Below, in pieces: positions 20,665 through 33,106 of a DNA stretch of 64,000 bases; the stretch's first letter is position 1; each line of letters opens with the position of its first letter. This DNA comes from Lactuca virosa (lineage: Eukaryota > Streptophyta > Magnoliopsida > Asterales > Asteraceae). A model generated the notes under the pieces. It ran no database searches. It saw nothing but the letters and a program-made list of their open reading frames with translations, and had not been told where the DNA came from. A program made the translations under genes and the position numbers. The stretch is from positions 106,819,936 through 106,883,935 of the forward strand of contig CAKMRJ010005745.1 of NCBI GenBank assembly GCA_928212115.1, in the 5' to 3' direction.

Positions 20665-21795
20665 TGCAGAAAATTTTGCGTTTGGTCCCTATATTTTGTT
20701 TTGCACATGGACCATCCCTATAATTTGTTTTTGTTTCGTTTTTTGTCCCTGGTAGAAGTAAAAAGACTATTTTGCCCGTTATATTTTTTTTTCAAATTTT
20801 TTTTATTATTTGCTTATTGTTTATTAATTAAAGAAATCAATTATTTATAGACATGTGACCCACTCATGACTCATACTCGCACTTGCATCCAACCACCATT
20901 GGTCAATGACAATCACAACAGACCACCGGCAACCACCATCCACCTATTTAGGCATCACCGCTGACTATTTAGGCAACCACCAGAGACGACCACCAACAAC
21001 CACAGAACACCACCTCCGGCAACCGGAAATAACAGGCGATCACCACAACACTCATGTAAGAAACATGGCTGCCATCGACCTCCGGCCATCGGAAACCACA
21101 TATCTTCCTCTTGTTCCTCGACTGGACCACCGATGAGCACAAAACTCACATTTTCCTTGTTGCTTTTCTGGTGAGCCTCCCTACAACTCCCTTCATCAAC
21201 TTCCCCTCTCCCTCCTATATCTCCCTTCAGATCAACAGTTGAAAAATAGAGAAGAAGATATATGTTTTGATTTCCATAGATCTAGGTCTACAGTTGTCGC
21301 CACCGGAGTTTGCATCTCCGCCCACTAGATCTTCGTCTTCTTTGTTTTTCTAAATCTTTGTCACCAGCACCTCATCTTCACCGACGAGCACATAAATATG
21401 GTGTTTCTAGGCAGATCCCACGTCCACTCCGAAGGTTTCACATTTTTTTAAAAACTCTAGTTCGCCAAGGGTTCCACTGGAGCTTCGATCTGGTACCTAG
21501 TGTCGTTGACAATGAAGGTGGAGGTCCGGCGAGACGATGCTGGCTAAAAGGATCGCCCGATAGAGGTGGAGGGAGGTGATGGTAGAGAGTATTTGGATTT
21601 TCTAAGGTGAGAAGAAGAGAAAAAAGAAATCTGATAAAAAAAAACTGCAAATAAATATAAAGGGCAAAAAAGTCATTTCAAGTTGTACAGGGACGAAAAA
21701 TGCAACCAAAACAAACTATAGGGACTGTCTGAATGCAAAAAAAAAGATAAAGACCAAACGTGAAATTTGAGCAAACCATAGGGACGATTTTAGTA
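20665..21795. mobile_element. Non-autonomous MULE-like element with long inverted ends
   Basis: The left end (GCGTTTGGTCCCTATATTTTG, to TTTTTTGTCCCTG near 20750) pairs with the reverse complement of the right end (21670-21790; CACGTTTGGTCTTT and GTCCCTATAGTTTGTTTTGG). The inverted ends run about 110 bases. The interior (20870-21580) is GC-richer and rich in CACCGG/CCACC words, unlike its surroundings, and might be captured host sequence. I see no transposase. Edges are approximate. Confidence 0.55.
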
Positions 21796-22189
21796 AATTG
21801 TTTCGAAAAACAATTAACAAACCAACCCATAAGAAGAATTAAGAGTTACACAAAAATTAATCCCCAAAAGTTGCATTTAGTTAAAACTTAACATGATTCT
21901 TGAAAAAACAACCATATTGTGTAAGAAATTGATTATTTAATAAGTATGGATACTTTAATGTTTGAGAAGAATAATAAAGATTGATTTACCTCTATCGGTA
22001 TCCATAAAGAGTTGGAATGAATGCCGGTATACAACCTAACACCAAAAGTTGTATTTTAATTCTTTCATTTGTTGCTCGTCAACCAAGAAGGATACAAGAA
22101 GCGGGCACCAATTTAAAGGGTGAAGGAGGAAGCAAAAATGGGTTTTGTAATGTTAGTTCATTTCCTTAATTAACTTCATTTTATAATTA

Positions 22190-22192
<3 letters not shown>
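21796..22192. other. Intergenic stretch, no gene seen
   Basis: AT-rich, no conserved reading frame on either strand; it ends at the poly(T) that marks the LINE tail. Confidence 0.5.
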
Positions 22193-22224
<32 letters not shown>

Positions 22225-23690
22225 AAACGACAAGTAGATATATTAATAAAAAGCCCAACCTAGCAATGAGCTAGAAGAGGCAATAAAAAACAAAAGGAAT
22301 TCAAAGGAAAATTACAAACAAGAGAAAGGAGAAATCAACCAATCCACCCATTTAATATCCTTTCTACCCCCTCTATGCTTACACCAGAGAAACACCATCA
22401 TCATTATGTTATAAACAATCTCAGTGGGAGAGGTGTATATGTTTTGTAATACTTTCTTGTTTCGAGCTTTCCAAATCCACCAGAGCATACCATAGCAAAT
22501 AGCTACAAGCATCTTCTTTTTCTTCGGGCATTGTCCTAAGGAAGCAGGGAAGTTAAGAAATTCGCCCACCTGAGTAAAGTTTTGGTTATCAATTCCACAC
22601 CACTTCAATATCCAGTCACGCGTGATAGTAGAAAATCGACACCTGACTAGGATATGGTCTGAATCCTCCAGCGTTTCGTTATAGTAGCAACAAAGCTCAT
22701 ATTCGACAGGAATGCCCCTCTTTTTTCCAGCGATATAGCAGATGGAATTCGACCCATATTGACTCTCTAGATGAAGCATGTGATCTTGATTGGAACCAGT
22801 TTCAACCATGAAATTTTAGAATCGAGTAGACAAGGCAGGGATATGTCAAACTTGGACTTGATTATACTAGTAATAAATTTCCCATCAGGTGCTAGATCAC
22901 ACTTCCATGTGTCCTCCATATTATTTGGGTGAAACGAGGATATCTCCGGATAAGTTGGGACAGTAAAGGATACATACCAGCAACTTCAATATCTATTCTC
23001 TAGTTTCACTCAAATCCGTTTGGATTAATGCGATCAGCCACTTTACATTTTTTGATTTTCTCCAGTTTATAGAGATCTGAGAATTTTGATTTTAAAGTCT
23101 TATCTCCGGTCCATTCGTCCATCCAGAAAAGAGTGTTGTTACCAGATCGAACCACTCTTTTTACTATATCACTGTGGCGTGATCCAATGTTCCGAATGTC
23201 ACGAATTACACCTGCAATGTTATTCCATACACCCGTGATGCTTTTGTTTGACAAATAATTGCCCACCAGGTGGTGGATACCACTAACGATAACTCCCTAT
23301 AGCGAGTTACGATCTGTGCGAAGTCTCCACCACCATTTTGTCAACAGGGAAACGTTGAGGGAGTGTAATGAGCCCACTCCAAGTCCCCCATTTTTCTTTG
23401 GAGCTATGATCTTTTCCCATGAGACCCATCTTATTTTCGATTTACCATCATTACTATACCCCCAAAGAAATTTGTGACAAATCTTTTCAAGAGTTTCAAT
23501 AACTCTAGCCGGCGCTTTAAAGAGCGAAAGATAATACGTGGGGAGGTTCCAAGGACTGCTTTGATTAGCATACGACGACCTCTGGATAAAGTTTTTGATT
23601 TCCATAAAGATAGCTTGGATTGAAATTTGTCTCTGATAGTGGACTTTTCAAGCCTTTTCTCAAGCCAAGAAATTTAATAACCTAAACCTA
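22193..23690 (-). mobile_element. 5'-truncated L1-type LINE
   Basis: A run of about 30 T (22193-22223) is the poly(A) tail of a minus-strand LINE. Broken frames upstream give the C-terminal part of the ORF2 protein: a finger/thumb stretch with LPTYYLSLFKAP and the run KNGGLGVGSLHSLN (23297-23605), a middle piece with GNNTLFWMDEWTG (23006-23266), and the zinc-binding end with a Cys-His pattern and WKARNKK (22312-22809). Frames change at least twice. Endonuclease and the RT core are missing. The right edge touches a Stowaway MITE. Confidence 0.85.
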
Positions 23691-23842
23691 TTACTCCCTC
23701 CGTCCCAAAATTATTGTCCACAGACAAAAAACACACAAATTAAGGAAACATTAATTACCACTAACTTTATACAATAAAATGACAATTTTGTCCTTACTTT
23801 GCATTTAATGTTCCACTAAATGCTTAGTTGGTTAAGTAATAA

Positions 23843-26086
23843 TGTAACATCCCAAATTTCGAGTCCAAAAATTTCATTTTAATTAACGGATTATAAAACA
23901 TTCATAAGAAAACTGCGTAACAATGTATCATTTTGTGAATCAATGTATCATGTCTGAAAACCCAAAACATATAATAGCAACATGTCAAAGTACAATCCCA
24001 GAATATCTCGAGTGCGGAAAATCAATGCGTGTGTGTATGATGTGCCGCTACCGCGCCAGCTCTTTCCCCTTCGCTGAAGAGGTACCTGAAACCAAAACTG
24101 TAAACTGTAAGCACGCAGCTTAGTGAGTTCCCCCATCGTACCACACATATACAATACATACTGTCAGGCAGTTCTGGGGTGCCTGACTACCCAGGTCAAG
24201 CCATTCTGGGGTGCTTGACGTACCCAGGTCAAGCCATTCTGGGGTGCTTGACTTACCCGTCGGTCTGTTTCACCCGACTATCAGGGACTATTTCACCCCT
24301 ACCCCTACCACATAACACACATATACCGCCAGACAATTATGGGGTGCCTGACTACCCAGGTCAAGCCATTATGGGGTGCTTGACTTACCCGTCGGTCCTT
24401 ACGATCGACATCCGAGGACTATTTCACCTCCTACTACTACCACATAATATCATAGCATGAACATACTGTCAGGCAATACTGGGGTGCCCGACCTACCCTT
24501 CGGTCCTAACGACCGAACTTGGGGACTATTCTCCCCCTACTAACACTATCACATATAACACATAACATATCATGCTAGCACATAAACATATCAGGTAGCA
24601 GCAACCCTAGATGAATGTCACAAAGACAATCATCTAACATACAACTCCTACTGGTGGGCCGACATTGTGGCCGTAGACCCACCACTACTGAAAGGTAACT
24701 CACCTCAAACGAGTAGCTGCTGATAATCTGTGCGGGGAATCTCTGACTGCTGCTGCTCCGGAAGTCCTCCGGCTATAATCCCCACAAAACACTTAATCAG
24801 AATCTGATATCTACCCTTAGGGTAAAATGACTATTTTACCCCAGACCAAGTCCAAGTCAAAGTCAAAGTCAACTTCCAGTTGACCCGACTCGCCGAGTTG
24901 GGTCGTCAACTCGTCGAGTCCCTATTTCTTTAACTGTCCTCATCCACGTCCCTACTCGTCGAGTTTAGCAACGACTCGACGAGTTCTCCTTCTAACACAA
25001 CCTCGGATGAACCTTCTTCCGACTCGCCGAGCGGTATGAACACTCGTCGAGTCCATCTTCATCCTAAGAACACGTCCTGTCCTCGAATCGCCGAGTTGTA
25101 TGAACAACTCGTCGAGTTCATCTTCAAGAGTTGGGAGATTGCCTTGGACTCGCCGAGTCTGCTCGTGCACTCGTCGAGTCCTATGAACTCCAGGACTAAG
25201 GCTTATCCCAATACGTTTGGGTCACTCCCTTGGACCCTCTAAAACCTTTCTTTCACTCAACTGGTTCCCACGAACCATAACAGAAAAGGGGAGTCTAACC
25301 TTGGACTCGCCGAGTCCCAAGAACGACTCGCCGAGTCGATGCAGTCCAAGTCTTATTTCTTCGATTTCTGGAGTGCAACTCTTGTCCAAATGATAGATCT
25401 AGGTCCCTAAACTCAATCTAACACGTAAAGTTACAAACTTTACGTGCATGCATGGGACTTTGAGCCTAAAATGCCCAAAAAGAAGCTCTTAAGATGCATG
25501 GGGCCTTCCATGGGTGCAAAAGCAACCCCTAACTGCCTTGTGACCCTTCCATGGACCTAGATCCGAAGCCTCAACCCCCAACCATGCTTGCAATCATGGT
25601 TGGCTACCAAGAATGACTTATAAAAGCCCTAAATCTCCCAAAAAGGGATCTAACAAAAGAACAAGCAAGGTATAGACTTTATACCTTCTGAGAACAGCAA
25701 ATGATGCACCAAACTCGAATCCTTCAGTCTCCTCTTGATCCTTCTATGCTCTTCCTTCTTCCTTGTGATCAAAATCCACAAAATCACTCAAAAGCCTTGA
25801 ATCTTGCACCAAAACACTTAGGGTTTGCTAAGGAGGGTTTCTGGGAGCAATAGGGACAAGTGGGGGTGGAATGAGATGATTAAATAGGGTGCAAACCCTC
25901 AGATTAGGGTTTTTGTCCAGACAGAGCCTACTCGTCGACTCCACGATCCGACTCGACGAGTCCCATACTTAAACCCCGCGTTCTAACCCGCTTCTACTTG
26001 GCGAGTTGGGCCATCAACTCGCCGAGTCCCAGGCCAAAAATGTAAAATTACATAAATGAAATACATACCAGGAACCAGGTGCTATA
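23843..26086 (-). mobile_element. Gypsy-type solo LTR G2
   Basis: A 2244-base LTR, start TGTAACATCCC, right end GGTGCTATA (decayed from GGTGTTACA), with flanking AATAA at 23838-23842 and 26087-26091. No internal domain, so a solo LTR. Orientation is minus: the TATA-like ATTTAAT lies near 25880 next to an inverted telobox pair (25893-25912). ACTCGNCGAGT palindromes cluster at 25925-26035 and 24884-25340; many are paired around ATGAAC. Tandem hairpin-like units with TCTGGGGTGCTTGAC lie at 24165-24530. Confidence 0.9.
24086..24703 (-). other. Intron-like segment in LTR G2
   Basis: Minus-strand donor TTTGAG|GTGAGT and acceptor TTTCAG|GTACCT bound 618 bases that include the whole tandem array. 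Same position and signals as in G1, G3 and G4. Confidence 0.5.
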
Positions 26087-26196
26087 AATAATGAGAGATA
26101 TTTTGGTAAAAATGTTATTTATTTTTAGAAGTGGACTATTATTTTGGGACAAACCAAAAATGAAATATGGACTATAATTTTCTGACGGAGGGAGTA

Positions 26197-26356
26197 TTTA
26201 GTTAATCGTTGATTAATTAATTAGTGTTATAAATAAACTATTTAAGTTAATTGGTTAAATAAACACTTTTATTTACATATTTTACTTTTGATCGATAAAT
26301 AATGAACAATCAATTTTTTACTTATTTATTTTTGTTGGTATATAATATATTTGTCT

Positions 26357-26425
<69 letters not shown>
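26197..26425. repeat. AT-rich flank ending in (TA)n
   Basis: AT-rich sequence and then an uninterrupted TA run at 26359-26425, directly against the first foldback MITE. Confidence 0.8.
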
Positions 26426-27202
<777 letters not shown>

Positions 27203-27207
27203 ATATA

Positions 27208-27981
27208 AAATCATAATCATAGACCTACTCGACGAGTTGGCTGCCCCAACTCGTCGTGTAGAAACTGATAAAGCCGCGTAGATTCTAGAACCCAACTCGA
27301 CGAGTTGGAGGACCCAACTCGACGAGTTGAGGCTGGACATGAAAACCCTAATTTTTAGGGTTTGCACCCTATTTAAAGAACCTTAAGTCCTCCCTTCCAG
27401 CCTCCTTACCATCTTTTCACGACCAGAGAGAAACCCTAATCGAGCTAACCCCTATTTTGAGTGTGTGTGAGGCTAAAAGTGTGTGTTTGATACATTTCTT
27501 GAAGATACTTGAAGATTTAGAGGCTTGGAACGGGAAAAAGCTTATAGATCTAACATCTACATCGTGTTGGCATCCATTTGGAGGTAAAAAGTCTTTACCT
27601 TGGCTTTCCATTTCTTAGATCTCATCTTTTGTGAGTATATGGGCATTTTTGGTGCAAAATGGGGCCATTCTCGGGTTTAAGCTTGTCTAGAGGGTGTAGT
27701 TTCAGATCTGGACTCCTCTAGGCCCTTATGTACATAAAGCCTCAAGCTTTATGAAGTTTTGACCATTCTCCATGCCCTAAACCTCTTGTTAAGATTAGTT
27801 CTAGTATTTTAAGCCCTTTGAGGCCTTGCATGCACGTAAAGTTGGCAACTTTACGTGATATCTACAACCTAGGATGATAGATCTACAGTTTGAAGCTTTG
27901 GTTTCGCTTAAAAGCGTCTGAATGAAAAATGGGATGAAGGACTCGACGAGTTGCATAAGCCAACTCAACGAGTTGGGTGAG

Positions 27982-27984
<3 letters not shown>
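27208..27984 (+). mobile_element. Gypsy-type LTR fragment
   Basis: A partial LTR in plus orientation, related to G2 and G6. In order: ACTCGACGAGT palindromes (27226-27330), an inverted telobox pair (27343-27363), TATA box CTATTTAAAG (27369-27378), then a leader with more palindromes at 27940-27975. Both ends stop at TA runs, so termini are lost. Confidence 0.7.
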
Positions 27985-28019
<35 letters not shown>

Positions 28020-28023
<4 letters not shown>

Positions 28024-28128
28024 TTCTAAACCACTCCTCAATCCACCTGTGTGGTCTTAGACGAGACTTGAACCCTCGACCTCAAGAAAGGAGGGCAACA
28101 CCTGATACCGTTGGGCTAAAAACCTTTT
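28020..28128 (-). mobile_element. tRNA-derived SINE-like sequence
   Basis: On the minus strand a polymerase III box A (TAGCCCAACGG, 28108-28118) and box B (GGTTCAAGTCT, 28064-28074) lie 33 bases apart, as in tRNA. The cloverleaf is not complete, so it is not a working tRNA gene. The downstream (left) side ends in a TA run at 27985-28021. A decayed tRNA gene is the alternative. Confidence 0.55.
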
Positions 28129-28448
28129 GGTAGTGATGCTACATTTTGTTCTCCGTTTTTAGTTATTTGGGTTGTTTTCAATTCTGCCCGGAAAAAAATA
28201 AAAATAAACAATGACATGTTACCCCCAAAACTACTAAAAACTGCCAAACGTATCGTCGTTTAGAGTTCATCAATTTAAAAGTTCTATAGACAGATTCTTT
28301 AATTGTATGTATACAAACGCCTCACACAAGGACATTCTATGTATCGAAATTAAGATCCTTGTGACCAAATATATAGTTTATCCTCAAACTGTATAACTGG
28401 AAAGACATGTATCTATATCCCACTGACACGAATGTACAACCCTGAAAT

Positions 28449-30140
28449 CTAATGGAAGGCGAAGCCGGACATTGATACAGATCTTGTGTACGATAAAGGT
28501 AACATGAGAAGTTTCTTAGTCCTACCGACATAAGCTCTTTTTGTCAAGTTATCATAATCATTCTCCTCAATAGCATCCAAGATAGTTCGATACAACAACA
28601 ACGATGACCACACCTGCAATCACAAAGCCCGAATTAAAAACAGACACTTTTATTTACTTTTTTGGGATAAATAATGGAGTAATAAAGATTTGAAATTCAA
28701 ATATGAACATACCGGCCATCGGCTATCTTTGTCAAGCTTGGAAGCTCCTTCTTCGGCTTGGTTGAAGTAAAACCTAGCCCGATTAATTTGCCCTTTCATG
28801 AATTCTCTCCAGTTATCAGTCACTCTTCTTGAGTAAACATCGTCATCACATAGCCCATATTGGGCTAGCTCATCTTGAGGAAGATAAACTCTACCTCTTA
28901 ATGCACTGAAACAAAATGAAATGTAATTAAGAAGAAGATAAAAGGTAGACTCTAATATGTGTAGAGGCTGATGAAACTTTGTCTAGCCAATGTGGGACAC
29001 CAACAAGCTCTTGATAGACTACGCTATAGACCTCGGCTCTAATACTATTGGAGAGAAGATATATAATCTATCTCCAAAATGTATAGAGCATGCATGCATA
29101 TGAGAATGAACATCAACAATGTAGAAAACTTACTCTTCTCCTACATCTCTAAGGATATTCGTGAGCTGATTTCCGATGCCAAGACTGAGAGCAGAATTAT
29201 AGATGCTTGATGCATGTGATGATGATTCCGGAGAGATACCCATGACAGGAACAGTCATCAGAGCAACTGTTCCAGCAACATAGTAGCAATATAGGTAAAA
29301 GTTCTTGATAATTTTCATAGCGACTTTTCTTGGTGTCCATCCTCATTCCCTCGATCATATCTCTGAACGGCTGAAAACCAAAAAATTACTTAGACGTATG
29401 AAGCTTATAAACTTTAAAGCTGATTGTAGTGATTAGGGTATTACCTTAATGTCTAGTGGGAACTTTTGAACGGTGTCTGTGAGGGCAGCATCAAGCATGT
29501 CAAAGGGTCGGCCATTAAAGAGATCTTCGAGTCTCTCTTCCCATCTGTCAAGAACAGTAGCACTTCATGTGGGTGGCGTTAGGGCCATCAACGAGTTCAT
29601 CTGTTCTCCTGCACCAAACTGTAGATCGAGTTATGTTTTTAATCTTTATAAGACACACCCACATGAAAAATGATTTGATAAATTAGCTTTTCATGCATGC
29701 ACTTACCATATATAGCCCATACTGCTTTCTGTCTTTCTTCAGTCATAAGTCTGGTTCCTGTCAAATTTCAAAGCACACTTAATTAGCACCAAATCTACAA
29801 AAGTTTCCATTTTAGAAAATTTTTCAGAATCAAGAATCGCACCTAGATAGAAAGTCTTGGCATATTCAGCACATATATCTCTACACCGATCATAGGCATC
29901 TTCAAGAAACTCAGGATTGAACTCGGGTTTTCTGCAAAGATTATGATCGCTGCGTGGTGTGTACAACTGTCTTTGAACGATCTCTCGGACATGAAGATCA
30001 GTGTGAGGAATGCCTTTCAACGATAATTCAGGCAAAGTTGGTCTCTTTGGTGCTACAACCCGAGCTGTTATCGTGAACTCTCGATTCAAGTTTCTGGCAT
30101 TGTTGATCACTGATCCTACAGTGCAAACCGCAGACGACAT
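28449..30140 (-). pseudogene. PSY: Phytoene synthase gene with two frameshifts
   Basis: Phytoene synthase joins two geranylgeranyl diphosphates, the first committed step of carotenoid synthesis in plastids. Six exons on minus: 29843-30140, 29707-29757, 29445-29618, 29134-29370, 28713-28905, 28449-28613, all with GT-AG signals. Key parts are recognisable: AEYAKTFYLG, the Asp-rich RRTDELVDG, RPFDMLDAAL, the second Asp motif NQLTNILRDVGE, and SRWPVWSSLL near the end. Exon 3 carries one extra base between GPNA and LDRWE (near 29563-29571), leading to TGA at 29548-29550. Exon 4 carries one extra T near 29295, in CTTTTAC. Both exons are thus one base too long for phase. The N-terminal region before AEYAK is short (about 90 aa) with a weak transit peptide. 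It is a young pseudogene, or the two bases are assembly errors. Confidence 0.88.
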
Positions 30141-31033
30141 TTGAAAGTCTCAATGTCTTTTCAAAAGATCGATATTTTTTCGTGGGATAATCTCCAAGAA
30201 ATGTCTTTGAATGAACCCTATTATGGTATACTCAACATATATATAGGATGACATGTATATATAGTACTTATCACCTTTTCAATGTCTCTATCATTCGAAC
30301 ACTACAAAAAATTATATAATGACATTGGGTTTTCTTGATTATATCTGTGTGGGTTACTGTAGTCTCGATCTCTTTTAATAATACTTGATGGACTTGGAAA
30401 TGCCGGCAATGACTACTACTTGTGGATGACAAATCGAACAATAGCAAATATCGACAAGAATCAACTTGTTATATTCTTGAAAATTTGTTTTATCTCATGA
30501 TTATTCCAATTTTTCCTTTTAAATAATGTATCACATCAGCAGTTGAGTTTTTTGGGTTTATTGGATGAAGGAAAATGTCTTTATATGCGTAACCGAATTA
30601 AGGATCTTTGTAACCTTTGATTCCCTTTGTTGCCCTTTGGTGCTTTCACATAGTTTTTGTCATCATCTAATTTATGCTATTTATAAGAAAAAAGGAAAAA
30701 ACAATAGACAATTTATTATTTTTTTGGGAAACGCATGCTTTTTTGAAACAACTAACTCTCCAAAATAGTAATTTTAAACTGTTACAAATTTCTTAGTAAA
30801 ACCATTCCAAGTTGTATTTATAGTTTGAGAATTGAATATTCTTCTACTTTTCTTCTTACTTATTTTGCTAACCATTGTGAAAAGTGTCTTAAAAATATTA
30901 TTAATTTTTCAAAATGTGACAATTGTCACCATTTAACATGGGTAGACAGATATATAGTAAAAAGAATTAGGAAAATATTTAATTTCTCTTATAATTAATA
31001 CTAAGTTATAACCCATAGAAACCACAGTAGACA

Positions 31034-31177
31034 TGTTTAAAATTATTATATAGACAAAAAAATAAAATAAAGAAGATAATTAGAAGAATGTATCCTTGAT
31101 TTAATGGGTATGTTTATTATATAGAAAAAAATAAAATAAAAAAGGTAATTAGGAGAATGTATCCTTGATTTATTGGG
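31034..31177. repeat. Two-copy tandem duplication of about 70 bases
   Basis: Two adjacent copies share TTATTATATAGA, AAAATAAAATAAA and GAATGTATCCTTGATTTA with a few differences. Confidence 0.85.
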
Positions 31178-31743
31178 ATACATTAAAATCTGAGAGATTC
31201 AATATAATTTTTGAAAGATAGACATCATATATTTCGAAAATGTTATTATGATATGATTTTTATTTTCAAAATTTGAATTGAAGTTGATTTGTTACCAAAA
31301 AAGAAATGGTAGAAATCATAGAAAAATGTCACGTGTCAAAAAGTTAAGCTAGCAAAATTTGAATTAAATATGATTTTTGAAAGATAATACGTACACTCAG
31401 CTGCTTTTCCTTTTTCGTAATTCTGTCATAAACAATTCAAGTCAAACTGAGAAATTAAGAAGAAACACCAAAAACTTAAAGAGAAAAGGCCAACACACAC
31501 ATTACTGAATCCAAAAACATTAGGACATAAAGAAGAATGAAAAAACCTACTTAAGTGTATATCTGAATAATAATGAAGTTGCAGCAAGTAGGTGTAATAA
31601 ACCTCATATTCTCATTTGAAGATTAGTTGGATAAACTCTGATTGGACAAAAGTAGAATATTATCCCTAAAATGATCACAACATCAAAAACACACATGTTA
31701 TCATTACCCTTGTTTCATATATATAAAGTTATTTGATAATAAA

Positions 31744-32010
31744 AAGGGAAATTGATTTATCAGGATAAGTATTTTTTCGTTTTGTACACATCTGGATAAT
31801 TGTATTTTTATACACATCTAGGTAATGAACTTGTTGGAAGTGTTCACATATGATCATTATGCACGACTGTAACTTGCTACAGTCGATCATAATGGTCATA
31901 TATATGTGAACATTTGCAGCAAGTTCGTTTACCTAAATGTGTATAAAAAAAGAGAAGTTACACAACATGAACAATATGAGAAGATAGTTACTTGATAAGC
32001 CAATTTTCCT
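31744..32010. mobile_element. Foldback MITE
   Basis: An inverted repeat centred near 31877. The left arm (TACACATCTAGGTAATGAAC, GTTCACATATGATCATTATG) pairs with the right arm (GTTTACCTAAATGTGTATA, ATAATGGTCATATATATG). Ends carry AAGGGAAATTGATTTATCA and its partner TTGATAAGCCAATTTTCC. No coding. Confidence 0.7.
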
Positions 32011-33034
32011 TATTATTATTTAAATACTTCCAACATTTATACATTATATATGAAACTTCACCATTATATAGATCAATTTAGCTCCAAGGCTCTAGTATTC
32101 CATGTAGGAGACAGAGAGTTTAAATCTAAAGCTCTTTTAGGGCTCTAGTATCCCATGTGAGAGAGTGTAAATCTTAAGCTCTTAACCACCTTTTTTGTTT
32201 CCTTTTCATTTATTTTTTAATTGAAGAAACGGTGACATGTTATTTCAGTCCTACATCAATCAAAAATTCAGTTCATGACGGACATAAAAAGATGATAACA
32301 TGTTAGAAGGTGAAAAACCTAATACATGACATAAATGAAAAAAAAAATCCTACAAAATTCATGCATACATGTACATAAAAGTGATTAGGATAACATTATG
32401 TTTTTTTAAAGAAACTTAAGAGTTTTCATGTAATTTTCCATCAAGTATTTAATCAATGTTAGGATAAAGGGGATATTTATATCAATCGACAACTAAAATT
32501 TGAAGCCATATCAAATGATAGTAACATTAAACATAATTTGTGATAGATTCAAAGTGAATATTTTAGTTATATGGTTACTTAGTACAACATTGCTTTTTAG
32601 TTTTAGTTATTGTTTTTGATAATATTAGGGGCAATATGATTACAAAATAACTTCATGAATTTTGTCCTATTTTCAAACGATGTATTGAAAGAAACGATAT
32701 GTCATCTATCATTTGTGTTTATTGATAGTTCTTAGTTTCTTATCATCCTAGAAAATTATGTCCTTGATATATGTTTTATTCACTTTGCTGGTTTGATAGT
32801 TTCAAGAAAATGCATCATGCTAGATTCTATTACAAAAGTAAGATTATAATCTACATTAAACTTTAATAAATATAAACATGGATTTTGTGCTTTTATCGAA
32901 AACTTTTAAAAGGAATATGATAGATTTAAACTTAATCTATATTAATAAATCACCATATACGTTGATAAAAAAAGACAGAAGTCTAATTCCAAACGATCAA
33001 ATTGAATCAATCAATGAACAAATTTTACATATCA

Positions 33035-33106
33035 GCGTTTGTAGTCCAACGGTTAGGATAATTGCCTTCCAAGCAATAGACCCGGGTTCGACTCCCGGCA
33101 AACGCA
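33035..33106 (+). tRNA. tRNA-Gly (anticodon TCC)
   Basis: A complete 72-base cloverleaf: acceptor GCGTTTG pairs with CAAACGC, discriminator A. The anticodon arm TTGCC-TTCCAAG-CAA gives anticodon TCC, and the T arm has GGGTTCGACTCCC. Internal promoter boxes TAGTCCAACGG and GGTTCGACTCC are perfect. No intron. A run of T follows within about 15 bases, as pol III termination requires. Confidence 0.97.

Larger units (their letters stand above)
23694..26194. mobile_element. Stowaway MITE split by a solo LTR
   Basis: Terminal repeats CTCCCTCCGTCCCAAAATTA (left) and its inverted partner ending GACGGAGGGAG (right), each next to TA (23692-23693 and 26195-26196), mark a Stowaway (Tc1/mariner) MITE. Without the inserted LTR (23843-26086) it is about 255 bases. 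Both arms mention a gtcca/tggac inverted pair further in. Confidence 0.85.
30141..33034. other. Intergenic region upstream of PSY
   Basis: AT-rich, mostly unique-looking sequence with no supported gene. It should hold the promoter of the PSY gene at its left end. It contains a small tandem duplication (31034-31177), a foldback MITE (31744-32010) and a near-duplicate phrase CTCTAGTATYCCATGT at 32091 and 32144. Confidence 0.5.

Noticed and set aside
24165..24530. CRISPR-like direct repeats with spacers
   Set aside because: Units vary, spacers are not constant in length, and the array lies in a plant LTR with no cas genes.
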